A stretch of 64,000 bases of DNA from the NCBI GenBank assembly GCA_963776205.1, contig CAVZLR010000008.1:27496-91495 (forward strand), given 5' to 3'. Under the pieces are notes generated by a model. The model did not search any database. It was given only the letters and a program-made list of their open reading frames with translations, and was not told the DNA's origin. The stretch comes from UBA4459 sp963776205. GTDB lineage: Bacteria; Bacteroidota; Bacteroidia; Bacteroidales; F082. A program made the position numbers and the translations under genes. Shown here in pieces: positions 1 to 8,034 of this stretch; position 1 is the stretch's first letter; each line of letters starts with the position of its first letter.

Positions 1-792
1 GCGAGTTTCCATCAATTTACCATCTTGGTTATAAATTTTCAATAGATGGCTTTTGCCGGCTTCTACCTGCTCAAAATTAACTTCTGACGAAGAAGGATTA
101 GGGTATACATGAAGCGCTATCGGCTTTTCCCATAAGTTTATAATTCCAGTATTGGTATATATGGTCAGGCTGTCAATAAAAAGTTCCGACCCGCCATGAG
201 TTATATCCTGCAAGCCTTCATCTGTAGTTGACATGATGAGAACATTGAATGTGTCAGGCACATGTCCGTTTATATATCTCATTGTCACAGTAAATGGTGT
301 CCAAACATCCGCATCGTTCAGATACGTATAGCCATAGCCAATGGTATCGTATGATTCATTTTCGCGGTTACGGAAATTATACATTAATATGGTTGCCGAG
401 TCGTTACCAACGCCATGGTATTTATACCTACCTTTCAGTTGATATATATTTTGCTGGAGAAACATTCCTCCGGAATACGAAAATTCCTGGTTAATGATAT
501 CTACATTAAATTTCGCAAGTGTGATAGCGCCTGGAATCAGAAATAACTGATTTAAAAAATTAATTACCTTCGATTCCAGTCGGGCTGAAAACGCGCCACT
601 GTATGCATCATCACTTTTATCAACAACGGCCTCACCAGCTAGTGTAGAATAGACATTTGGGGTATTCCAGTTGACAGGATTTTGATAATTGTTCGTTTCT
701 ACCCAATTCTCAAAATCAGAGTTTGGCAATTGCTGACCATAGCCAAACAGCATGAACAACAAAAGAATTAGTAGGAGAAACTTGTTTTTCAT
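1..792 (-). CDS. T9SS-sorted secreted protein, 5' part (runs off the window)
   Basis: The frame is open from an ATG at 792 to the window edge, giving 264 codons with no stop, so the C-terminus is missing. Residues 1-20 form a signal peptide (MKNKFLLLILLLFMLFGYGQ), cleaved near QQLPNSDFENW. The start resembles Bacteroidota secreted proteins with a carbohydrate-binding-like (PCMD-type) domain: NSDFENW, then NPVNWNTPN, then GAFSARLES. Near the edge comes HVYPNPSSSEVNFE followed by LKIYNQDGKLMET, the beginning of a type A T9SS C-terminal sorting domain. It is therefore probably exported by type IX secretion and surface-attached or released. No catalytic motif is visible. Family assignment of the middle part is tentative; secretion is well supported. 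Confidence 0.8.
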   Translation of the reverse strand, partial: MKNKFLLLILLLFMLFGYGQQLPNSDFENWVETNNYQNPVNWNTPNVYSTLAGEAVVDKSDDAYSGAFSARLESKVINFLNQLFLIPGAITLAKFNVDIINQEFSYSGGMFLQQNIYQLKGRYKYHGVGNDSATILMYNFRNRENESYDTIGYGYTYLNDADVWTPFTVTMRYINGHVPDTFNVLIMSTTDEGLQDITHGGSELFIDSLTIYTNTGIINLWEKPIALHVYPNPSSSEVNFEQVEAGKSHLLKIYNQDGKLMETR

Positions 793-895
793 AATTATTA
801 ACTTTTTCCAGTTAAACTAATATGCATCTTTGTGATTTGGTTGCTAATTTATAGTTTATATTCGTTAACACAAATTATTTTTTAATTCCCATCAG

Positions 896-1543
896 GTGAT
901 TTCCACTATAAAACACGCAGTTTTCTTTTGCACCATGTCTTTATTAATTTCAGTTGGGAATTCTTTATGCGCCCAGCAATTACCTGATAGTGTTTTTGTT
1001 TTTACGGGGAAAGTTATGAGCAGGGATAGTCTTATTGCTATTCCAAATGCGCATATAATTTCAAAATTTAATCATTGGGGAACCATCAGTGATAATGAAG
1101 GCATTTTTAAAATGTATGCCAGTAAAAATGATTCTTTATTAATAACAACTGTTGGTTTCAGGCCCCTGATTGTAAGCATCGATGAATCGTTGGTAAAAGA
1201 TGAGGAGATATTCAATATTTTAATGGAACAGGATACAATTAGCATTCACGAAGTAATTATTAGGGCATTTTGGGATTATCAAACATTTAAACTGATCATA
1301 TCTCAGATGGAGCCAATAGATTTTGATTATTCAAGGTTAAACTTTGAAGAGAATCTTATGCTTTCGTTACCAACTACGGGAACAGGATTGAGCCCTATAC
1401 AGGCTATGTATAACCGCTTTAACAAAAATGAACGATTAAAAAGAAAACTGTTGAAAATCAGAAGGCAATACAACGAACTTATGTTGCAAATGGGCAGGCC
1501 AAATGATACTGTTCCTTCTAGGCCTGAGCATATGCAAGAGTAG
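896..1543 (+). CDS. Secreted carboxypeptidase-regulatory-like domain protein
   Basis: This 215-residue protein has a signal peptide ending near SLCAQQ and one beta-sandwich regulatory-like (CarboxypepD_reg / DUF4480-like) domain at about residues 35-115: FTGKVMSRDSLIAIPNAHI, then GTISDNEGIFKM and LLITTVGFRPLIV. That pattern of variable first strand, DNEG turn and VGF is typical of Bacteroidota outer-surface proteins. The second half is charged and carries no domain I recognise. The start is GTG at 896. An ATG at 935 is in frame, but it would remove the lysine and histidine of the signal-peptide n-region, so 896 is preferred. The 3' end overlaps the end of convergent comF by 26 bases. Its function is unknown; attachment to the envelope is inferred. 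Confidence 0.7.
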   Translation: MISTIKHAVFFCTMSLLISVGNSLCAQQLPDSVFVFTGKVMSRDSLIAIPNAHIISKFNHWGTISDNEGIFKMYASKNDSLLITTVGFRPLIVSIDESLVKDEEIFNILMEQDTISIHEVIIRAFWDYQTFKLIISQMEPIDFDYSRLNFEENLMLSLPTTGTGLSPIQAMYNRFNKNERLKRKLLKIRRQYNELMLQMGRPNDTVPSRPEHMQE

Positions 1544-2234
1544 CAATGCTGACTTTTGTATCCGGAATTTTCAAAAGAGGATCCATGCACGCTTCCATTG
1601 TGGCTCCCGTTGTAAGTACGTCATCAATTAAAAGCAGGTGTTTGCCATTAAATTCTGCCTCATTGTTAACCTTAAAAACACCTTTTACGTTTTCCCATCT
1701 GTTATAGCGGGCTTTTTTTGTTTGGGAAGAAGTATAGGAAAGCCTTACCAGGTTTCCTGCTGACACTGGGATATCTAATTGAGATTGCAAGCCTTCTGCA
1801 ATAACTTCGCTTTGATTGAACCCTCTTTTATATTGCTTTTTTGGGTGCAAAGGCACCGGAACAATCAGGTTTGCCGTGTTGAACAAAGGACTCTCTTTAA
1901 GCGATTCGCCGAATAATTTTCCCATAAAAATACCAACTTCTTTATGCCCCATATATTTTAGTGCATGCATAAGCCGTTGCACATTACCTCCTTTGTTAAA
2001 AAATAAAAATGAAGTAGCAGAATGTATTTTTACCCTGCCCCAGAATATTTGTGTAATAATGTTTTCCGGGTGTAAATGAAATCCTGTTCTGGGTAGTTTG
2101 AAATAGCATGAAGAACAAATCACTTCTTCCTGCTCAATTAATGCTTCTCCGCATGCATAGCAAACATTAGGGAAAAATAAATGAACGAAATCAGTAAACC
2201 ATAATTTATCTAAAAAGGTCCTATTCTTAGCCAT
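1518..2234 (-). CDS. comF: ComF family phosphoribosyltransferase-like protein
   Basis: The protein has 238 residues from the ATG at 2234 (a TTG five codons upstream is less likely). The N-terminus carries a four-cysteine zinc ribbon (CYACGEA then CSSC), and the C-terminal half is a type I phosphoribosyltransferase fold with the PRPP-binding loop LLLIDDVLTTGATM. IVPVPLHPKKQYKRGFNQS is the ComF signature. ComF proteins in naturally competent bacteria take part in handling incoming single-stranded DNA; in Bacteroidota the gene is near universal and its role is less certain. It is the last gene of the leftward cluster starting at wza, 24 bases after the NusG-like gene. Its tail overlaps the convergent upstream gene. 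Confidence 0.88.
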   Translation of the reverse strand: MAKNRTFLDKLWFTDFVHLFFPNVCYACGEALIEQEEVICSSCYFKLPRTGFHLHPENIITQIFWGRVKIHSATSFLFFNKGGNVQRLMHALKYMGHKEVGIFMGKLFGESLKESPLFNTANLIVPVPLHPKKQYKRGFNQSEVIAEGLQSQLDIPVSAGNLVRLSYTSSQTKKARYNRWENVKGVFKVNNEAEFNGKHLLLIDDVLTTGATMEACMDPLLKIPDTKVSIATLAYAQA

Positions 2235-2258
2235 AAAACAAGGAAACAAAGGACTAAA

Positions 2259-2756
2259 TTAACGAATTATACGCAATTTGTTTTTGGGTATCTGTATAAA
2301 AATAATTTGGTTGATGGCTTCAATCTTGATTCGTACTTTATGTTTCTTTTTCACTTCAACCAATTCTCCCGTCAATCCGGTCATATGTCCGGAAATCACT
2401 TCTACAAGTTGTCCTTTCTCCCATGAATCATCCGTTACTTCTTCGGGTTCTGCATCTTCCAGGAAATACTTTATAGCTTCAATTTGCTGTGGGGGTATCA
2501 CTACAGCTTTCCTTTCAAAAGTGATATAACGCACCACATTTAACGCTTTTAATACCTCATAATACTGTGACAGATCAATATGAACAAAAATGTACGATTT
2601 AAACAGGGGTTCGTGCACCCATTTTTTGCGGTCGCTCCACTGTTTTAAAACTTTAATCAATGGCAGGTAATGGTCAATTCCCAGCTTGTCAAGTTCTACA
2701 GAAACTTTTTTCTCTGTCCGCGATTTTACATAAATAGCAAACCAGGATTTATCCAT
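2259..2756 (-). CDS. UpxY-like transcription antiterminator (NusG paralog)
   Basis: The product has 165 residues. An NGN domain fills residues 1-100 (WFAIYVKSRTEKKV, then HYLPLIKVLKQWSDRKK, then PLFKSYIFVHID). A KOW motif follows at about 115-145 (GQLVEVISGHMTGLTGELVE). Specialised NusG paralogs of this kind (UpxY in Bacteroides, RfaH and LoaP elsewhere) are recruited to RNA polymerase to carry it through long polysaccharide operons. Its association with wza, wzc and a sugar dehydrogenase fits that job. It sits late in the cluster rather than first, which is unusual for UpxY. It differs from a housekeeping NusG by its short length and lack of the usual Bacteroidota NusG insert. The antitermination target is inferred. 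Confidence 0.85.
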   Translation of the reverse strand: MDKSWFAIYVKSRTEKKVSVELDKLGIDHYLPLIKVLKQWSDRKKWVHEPLFKSYIFVHIDLSQYYEVLKALNVVRYITFERKAVVIPPQQIEAIKYFLEDAEPEEVTDDSWEKGQLVEVISGHMTGLTGELVEVKKKHKVRIKIEAINQIIFIQIPKNKLRIIR

Positions 2757-2774
2757 CTAATAAAGATTAATCAG

Positions 2775-3710
2775 TTATTTTAGAAAAGAGTGACGTTCAC
2801 CTGTTGTACCTGGGATCTGGTTACGGATTTTATGCGCAATTTCAATGCTATTGCGGGCTTCGGAAATGCCGTATCCTTTCCCGTCTATAATTTGCTGATA
2901 GCTTACAGTGTGCAAATCTGTAAACCCACCACTGAATTCAATTTCTTTTTTGTCAATTTTAATAGAACGGAATGTGGTTTGCCCGTTTCCAACTGCTTTT
3001 TGAGGCAGATCCTCCCTGTCAATGCTTAAAAACCATTTCACGTTTGCTTTTTCAAGTTGCAACAGCCCTGAAGCTTTATTTTCATTTAAAAGATGCACAT
3101 GACTTTCTTTCATTTCACCGAAAATCCAACTGAGCATATCAAAAAAGTGAATCCCGATATTGGTAACCACACCTCCTGACTTCTTAACATTTCCTTTCCA
3201 TGAGTAATGATACCATTTCCCCCTGGAAGTGATATAAGAAAGCTCAATATCATGTACTTTACCAGCATTTTCTTTCCCAAATTTGTTTTTTAACTCAATG
3301 ATTGATGGATGGTGCCTGAGTTGAAGTATATTAAATATTTTTTTTCCGGTTTCTTTTTCAATGTCTTCCAGCCCTTTTAAATTCCACGGATTCAGTAATA
3401 AAGGTTTCTCGCAGATGGCGTGGGCATCATTTCTTAATGCCAACCGAATATGTGCATCGTGCAAGTAATTTGGTGAACAGATAGATACATAGTCAACCTT
3501 ACGCTCACCTGATTTCCTGAGTTTGTCCAAATGGCGGTCGAATCGTTCTGGTTCAATAAAAAAATCTGCATCTGGAAAATAACTGTCAATAATGCCCACG
3601 CTGTCAAACGGATCCAATGCCGCAATCAATTCATTACCTGTTTCCTTAATGGCTTTCATATGTCTCGGTGCAATATACCCTGCAGCACCAATCAATGCAA
3701 ATTTTTTCAT
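2775..3710 (-). CDS. Gfo/Idh/MocA family sugar-nucleotide dehydrogenase (WlbA/WbpB-like)
   Basis: The protein has 311 residues. The N-terminal Rossmann fold starts ALIGAAGYIAPRHMKAI. The catalytic lysine motif is AICEKPLLLNP at about residues 118-128, and the C-terminal domain carries SGGVVTNIGIHFFDMLSW. The last stretch closely follows the WlbA/WbpB group, which oxidises UDP-N-acetylglucosaminuronic acid at C3 on the way to diamino-uronic acids of O-antigens and capsules. It lies between wzc and the antiterminator, so a role in making an exported polysaccharide is likely. The aminotransferase and acetyltransferase partners are not in this window. Family membership is firm; the exact substrate is inferred. 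Confidence 0.82.
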   Translation of the reverse strand: MKKFALIGAAGYIAPRHMKAIKETGNELIAALDPFDSVGIIDSYFPDADFFIEPERFDRHLDKLRKSGERKVDYVSICSPNYLHDAHIRLALRNDAHAICEKPLLLNPWNLKGLEDIEKETGKKIFNILQLRHHPSIIELKNKFGKENAGKVHDIELSYITSRGKWYHYSWKGNVKKSGGVVTNIGIHFFDMLSWIFGEMKESHVHLLNENKASGLLQLEKANVKWFLSIDREDLPQKAVGNGQTTFRSIKIDKKEIEFSGGFTDLHTVSYQQIIDGKGYGISEARNSIEIAHKIRNQIPGTTGERHSFLK

Positions 3711-3740
3711 CTGGTCTTTTCTGTTATTTTATTCTTCAAA

Positions 3741-6209
3741 TCAATCTTCGTTGAATAATCGCTTTAAGAAGGATTTCTTTTTATCAGGTTTATCGTCAGT
3801 ATAATACCCATACCCATACCCGTATCCATATCCGTACCCATATCCATATCCATACCCTCTCCCATATCCATATTGATAGCCATAAACACCGCTGGTAGCG
3901 ATATCATTAACTGTAATGCTCATTTTCATTCCCCGGTCTTCAATTTCTTTGATGATAGAGCCGAATACTTTTTTATTTGTATAGCGCTGACGAACAATAA
4001 AAAGATTGACATCAGAATGGTCCATGAGCAGATACGCGTCAGTTACAAGTCCTATAGGGGGGGTGTCAAGAATAATATAATCATATCTTTTACGCAGATC
4101 TTCAATGAGTGCCTTGGTTTTATCTGATGCAATTAATTCAGCAGGATTGGGAGGTACAGGGCCTGCCATGATAATATCAAGATGTTTTAATTTACCTGAT
4201 TGTTGGATTATATCATCCAATTTTTTTTCATCAATTAAATATGATGTTAAGCCCACATCGTTGGAAAGGCCAAAATCCTGATAAATTTTGGGTTTTCTAA
4301 GGTCAAACCCCAACAAAATTGTTTTTTTATCATACTGTGCATATACACTTGCCAGGTTTATGGAAATAAATGTTTTTCCGGCACCCACCATATCAGATGT
4401 TACCATGATCACATTTGAATCCTTTCCTTTTGTAAGGTATTGAATATTGGTCCGCATAGAGCGAAAAGACTCTGATATACTTGATTTTGGGAAGGTGCCC
4501 ACTACCATATTGGTTTCCTTGTTGGAATGGTTAATTTGTCCTACAATGGGAAAACCAGTAAGCTTTTCAATATCTTTTCTTTCAATGATGGTGTCATTCA
4601 GATAGTCTTTACCCAACACATAAACCACCGGAAATACCAGACCTAAGATCAGGGCAATCATGTAATTCATGGTCTTGTTGGGAGCTACACCTCTTCGCAA
4701 ATCGTACCTGGCTTCATCAATAACTTCGTTATCAGGAACATTGGAAGCTTTAGTAATTTGTGCTTCTGACCTTTTCTTCAAAAGGAATGTATAGATGCTA
4801 TTGGCCAGGTCGAAGCGACTTTGGTAGCCAAATAATTCGTATTGTGTTACTGGCAGTCTGGATGCTTCTTTGTCGAGAGTCAATAACAGGTCATCTATCT
4901 TTTCGCTTGTTTCGTCCAGATTTTTCAGGTTATTATTTATATTCTCAAGAATTGCAAGTTTGGCACTATTTATTTTGGTATCAATAACCTTGAGTGAAGG
5001 GCTGTTTTCTGTAGCAAATACCAGGGCGTCTAATCTTTCACCATATAATCTCAGTAGTGCAGCGAATAGCGAACCAAGTACAGGGTCTTCAATTCCCATA
5101 GATGAAGGAGCAATTAAACTTTCAGGCTGATCAATATTGCTCTTTACATAATTTTCAAGGTTTTTATAGTAGGAAGTTGTAACTATAATCACAGCCTTTT
5201 CTTTTTCAAGTGCAGCAGCTTCCTGCATGATCTGTTCCGTTTCATAAGAGATATTCATGATTTTATTGTTCGCCTGAAACTCCTGTAAATCCTCAGCGGC
5301 ACTAAGTACTGAGTCAGAAATTATATGTAACTGATCTTCAATAAAATCAATCGTGTTTTGAACAATCTGGTTCTTTTTCTCAAGGCTTTGACTTAAATAA
5401 ACATCTGTTAAGGTATTAATAAAGCTAACTGCTTTCCTGGCGTTCTTGCCCCTCATTTTGATGTTTAAAATGGATGCACCTTCGCTGATGGGTGAAACGG
5501 TAAATCCCCTGAATGCACCTGTTAAACTGAAGTAATCCCTGAAAATAAAATCATATGTTCTGTTGATATGGGCATTGGGTCTGAATAGGCCATTGATTAT
5601 AACTTTGAAAGTGTTATGTGGTGTGTTGATTTGTTCTCCGAATTTAAAAGTTTGGTTGATCTCAAATTTACCTGCCTTGCTCTCCACATATTTAGCTTCA
5701 CCGTAATCATACATCCTAACATATTCGCCTTCTGCTTCCAGTAAATATTCATCAGTATTCAGCAGTGTTAGCGTATAATTAAGGCCAATTGCCTGTGGGA
5801 TGGCCGTGTCAAATACAATATCGAAAGGAGTTTCATGATATAGCTCACGTCTTATCATACCTTTGTCTTCAAAATAGGAAACCTCAAAATCAAGATGCTG
5901 GATTACCTTGAAAACATGAGAAAATGATCTCAACTTTACCACCTCGTTTTCAATACTCTTGTTTTGGCTGTAAAGCCCAATTCCTATGGCTCTTGAAGGG
6001 TCGGCCATTGACTGGTCTTGCTTAATTAATAGTGTGGCATCAACCTCGTAAACAGGAGCTGTGTAATTATTGAATAAGAAGGCGACTACGATAGCCACAA
6101 ACACTGTAAGGACAAACAAATACCAGTGCTTAACGAATTTAAATATTAGCACTTTAAAGTCTACACTTTCTTCCTGCAGATGAATGCCTTCGATTGGGTC
6201 TGTATTCAT
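3741..6209 (-). CDS. wzc: Wzc-type polysaccharide co-polymerase with tyrosine kinase domain
   Basis: This 822-residue inner-membrane protein has the fused layout of proteobacterial Wzc. A Wzz chain-length domain with one membrane span lies near residues 30-50. A long periplasmic part with coiled coil follows at about 280-470, and a second span at about 510-530. The C-terminus is a BY-kinase domain: Walker A (SDMVGAGKTFISINLA), Walker A' (ILLGFDLRKPKI) and Walker B (YDYIILDTPPIGLVTDA). The tail is an unusual run of about nine Gly-Tyr units before the final basic segment; in BY-kinases the tyrosine cluster is the autophosphorylation site. It lies 10 bases downstream of wza and probably shares its transcript. 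It should control length and export of a capsule or exopolysaccharide together with Wza. Confidence 0.92.
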   Translation of the reverse strand: MNTDPIEGIHLQEESVDFKVLIFKFVKHWYLFVLTVFVAIVVAFLFNNYTAPVYEVDATLLIKQDQSMADPSRAIGIGLYSQNKSIENEVVKLRSFSHVFKVIQHLDFEVSYFEDKGMIRRELYHETPFDIVFDTAIPQAIGLNYTLTLLNTDEYLLEAEGEYVRMYDYGEAKYVESKAGKFEINQTFKFGEQINTPHNTFKVIINGLFRPNAHINRTYDFIFRDYFSLTGAFRGFTVSPISEGASILNIKMRGKNARKAVSFINTLTDVYLSQSLEKKNQIVQNTIDFIEDQLHIISDSVLSAAEDLQEFQANNKIMNISYETEQIMQEAAALEKEKAVIIVTTSYYKNLENYVKSNIDQPESLIAPSSMGIEDPVLGSLFAALLRLYGERLDALVFATENSPSLKVIDTKINSAKLAILENINNNLKNLDETSEKIDDLLLTLDKEASRLPVTQYELFGYQSRFDLANSIYTFLLKKRSEAQITKASNVPDNEVIDEARYDLRRGVAPNKTMNYMIALILGLVFPVVYVLGKDYLNDTIIERKDIEKLTGFPIVGQINHSNKETNMVVGTFPKSSISESFRSMRTNIQYLTKGKDSNVIMVTSDMVGAGKTFISINLASVYAQYDKKTILLGFDLRKPKIYQDFGLSNDVGLTSYLIDEKKLDDIIQQSGKLKHLDIIMAGPVPPNPAELIASDKTKALIEDLRKRYDYIILDTPPIGLVTDAYLLMDHSDVNLFIVRQRYTNKKVFGSIIKEIEDRGMKMSITVNDIATSGVYGYQYGYGRGYGYGYGYGYGYGYGYGYYTDDKPDKKKSFLKRLFNED
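3800..3885. repeat. Six-base tandem repeat encoding the Gly-Tyr tail of Wzc
   Basis: On the plus strand this stretch is a chain of six-base units of the form yccrta (cccata, cccgta, tccata, tccgta), read on the minus strand as TAY GGN codon pairs, i.e. Tyr-Gly. The units vary at the third codon positions, so the protein repeat is kept although the DNA is not identical. Gain or loss of whole units would change tail length without breaking the frame. Confidence 0.75.
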
Positions 6210-6219
6210 GTCGTCTTAT

Positions 6220-7014
6220 TTATTGAAATAAAGCAACCATGGCTATTATGAACGAAATAGTTCCCATGACCATGCCGTAAGGGAATGTTGTAAACGCAAA
6301 TTGCTTCATTTTAATAGGTTTAACGTAAACAATGTCATCTGGTTGCAAATAAAGATATTCGGAGGAAAGAAATGACCTGCTAGACATATCAACCTGCCTG
6401 ACCTTTGATCCGTCTTTGGTTTTCCTGATGATGGTTACATTGTCCCTTATGGAATAGTCTGTCATATCCCCAGCCATGGCAATGGCTTCAAAAAGATTGA
6501 TATCCGTTTGATAAATATTGTACAAACCTGGAGACCTTACTTCACCTAAAATGGTAATATTGAAATTAACCAACTTTACAATCACAACAAATTCCTTTAT
6601 AAAATTATCCAAATGCTCTGTCAGGAGGTTTGTAATTTCTTCAAGGGTTAAGTTTTTAACAAATAATTTACCTACCAGTGGAAATTCAAGATACCCTTCT
6701 TCAGAAATGGTATAACTATTCAAATAATTACCTCCACCGGAACTTGACCCTCCGCCTCCGCCTGACCCCATTGGGTTCAGTATGTCATTCGTGGTTTGGT
6801 CCATGCTGACAATTTTTATGTACAAATTATCGCCATTTTGAACTTTATAGGTTACTTCCCTGTCATTTACATATTCATTTAATGTATCGGCATCCGACTT
6901 AATTCGCATATACAGCATCTTTTTTTGCGGTACACATGAAGAAATAATAAGTATGATCAAACTTAGCCAGATGAGCGTTTTGACATTAAACCAGTAGGTG
7001 TTTTTCGTTGACAT
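6220..7014 (-). CDS. wza: Wza-type outer-membrane polysaccharide export lipoprotein
   Basis: The protein has 264 residues from the ATG at 7014. It is a lipoprotein with the lipobox ISSC and Cys27. A Poly_export domain follows (VTYKVQNGDNLYIKIVS, then ISEEGYLEFPLVGKL), then an SLBB domain (ITILGEVRSPGLYNIYQTDI) and a C-terminal hydrophobic helix. A Gly/Ser-rich linker interrupts the export domain at about residues 88-100. The frame stays open to 7104, but the longer start would bury the signal peptide behind 30 residues and lies upstream of a good -7 promoter element at 7048-7055, so 7014 is preferred. Wza-like proteins form the outer-membrane channel through which Wzc-coupled polysaccharide leaves. 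It is the first gene of the leftward cluster. Confidence 0.9.
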   Translation of the reverse strand: MSTKNTYWFNVKTLIWLSLIILIISSCVPQKKMLYMRIKSDADTLNEYVNDREVTYKVQNGDNLYIKIVSMDQTTNDILNPMGSGGGGGSSSGGGNYLNSYTISEEGYLEFPLVGKLFVKNLTLEEITNLLTEHLDNFIKEFVVIVKLVNFNITILGEVRSPGLYNIYQTDINLFEAIAMAGDMTDYSIRDNVTIIRKTKDGSKVRQVDMSSRSFLSSEYLYLQPDDIVYVKPIKMKQFAFTTFPYGMVMGTISFIIAMVALFQ

Positions 7015-7047
7015 TGAGCTTAAGCTTCTTTTGTTTATGGTTATATG

Positions 7048-7055
7048 CAAATTTA
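7048..7055 (-). promoter_or_regulatory. Probable -7 element of the wza-wzc transcript
   Basis: Read on the minus strand this is TAAATTTG, matching the Bacteroidota -7 consensus TAnnTTTG. It lies 33 bases before the chosen wza ATG. No clear -33 TTTG was found at the expected distance. Confidence 0.4.
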
Positions 7056-7225
7056 GTCCTTTTTTGTAATTGGATGTACCATAGGCTTTACAGAATCTTT
7101 GCACAAATGATTCTTAATAACAATGAATTAGATATTTTTATTGTAAAAGAAGCCCATTAAAGCTTTTCATGCATGTTTTCAGTTAACAGAACAAAATATA
7201 TTGTGAGATTCACGTCAATATTGAA

Positions 7226-7233
7226 TAACTTTG
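7226..7233 (+). promoter_or_regulatory. -7 promoter element of ppa
   Basis: TAACTTTG matches TAnnTTTG and lies 15 bases before the ATG at 7249. The leader would be about ten bases. It also argues against the upstream TTG at 7231, which overlaps the element. Confidence 0.5.
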
Positions 7234-7248
7234 CGAAAAATCTGTATT

Positions 7249-7920
7249 ATGGCGAATAGACTAATGGACCCAATCGGAAAATTAATGGGACTGCGTTACA
7301 AATCGCATCCCTGGCACGGTGTTGATATTGGACTGGGAGCCCCAGAGGTGATTGTATGTTTCATTGAAATGGTACCCACTGATACAGTGAAATATGAAGT
7401 AGATAAAGATTCCGGGTACCTGAGAATTGACAGACCACAAAAATATTCCAACGTAGTACCAGCTTTGTATGGTTTTATTCCACAAACCTACAGCGCCGAT
7501 TCGGTGGCGGCATTCTGCAATGAAAAAACCGGCAGGAAAGACGTGGTTGGCGACGAAGATCCCATTGATATTTGCGTTCTGACCGAAAAAGAAATCACAC
7601 ATGGTGATATTCTGGTAAGAGCCAGGCCGATTGGTGGATTTAGGATGATTGACGGCAATGAAGCTGATGATAAACTGGTAGCTGTTTTAAATAATGACGC
7701 CATGTACAGCAAGTTTAAAAACATAAATGATCTGCCTGATATTGTTATCGAACGCCTGAAGCACTATTTTCTTACCTACAAAGATTTGCCCGGTGAAGAA
7801 AGCAATGTGGAAATCCCTCATGTTTACGGTGTTGAAGAAGCTTACGAGGTGATTAAAAGATCGATGAAAGATTACAGCGACAAATTTGAAAGACTCGAAA
7901 CCCTCCTCTCAAACGTATAG
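7249..7920 (+). CDS. ppa: Inorganic pyrophosphatase (family I)
   Basis: The protein has 223 residues from the ATG at 7249. It hydrolyses cytoplasmic pyrophosphate to phosphate, pulling biosynthetic reactions forward. The family I signature D-x-D-P-x-D appears as DEDPIDICVL at about residues 104-113. The conserved upstream pieces are also present: PTDTVKYEVDKDSG, then PALYGFIPQTY, then ARPIGGFRMIDGNEADDKLVAV with the metal-binding acidic residues. It is longer than the E. coli enzyme (about 175 residues) because of N-terminal and C-terminal extensions common in Bacteroidota. It stands alone, with its own promoter, facing away from wza and followed by topA in the same direction. Confidence 0.92.
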   Translation: MANRLMDPIGKLMGLRYKSHPWHGVDIGLGAPEVIVCFIEMVPTDTVKYEVDKDSGYLRIDRPQKYSNVVPALYGFIPQTYSADSVAAFCNEKTGRKDVVGDEDPIDICVLTEKEITHGDILVRARPIGGFRMIDGNEADDKLVAVLNNDAMYSKFKNINDLPDIVIERLKHYFLTYKDLPGEESNVEIPHVYGVEEAYEVIKRSMKDYSDKFERLETLLSNV

Positions 7921-7992
7921 CTTTTCTTGCTGATTTAATAAAACCCATTTTTCAGTTTATACTTCATTATAAACCGAGTTATGGAATTATAT

Positions 7993-8000
7993 TACTTTTG
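7993..8000 (+). promoter_or_regulatory. -7 promoter element of topA
   Basis: TACTTTTG matches TAnnTTTG and lies 34 bases before the topA ATG. No convincing -33 TTTG is visible. Confidence 0.45.
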
Positions 8001-8034
8001 CCCCGCTTAATAATACTACTGAAATAAAAAATTT

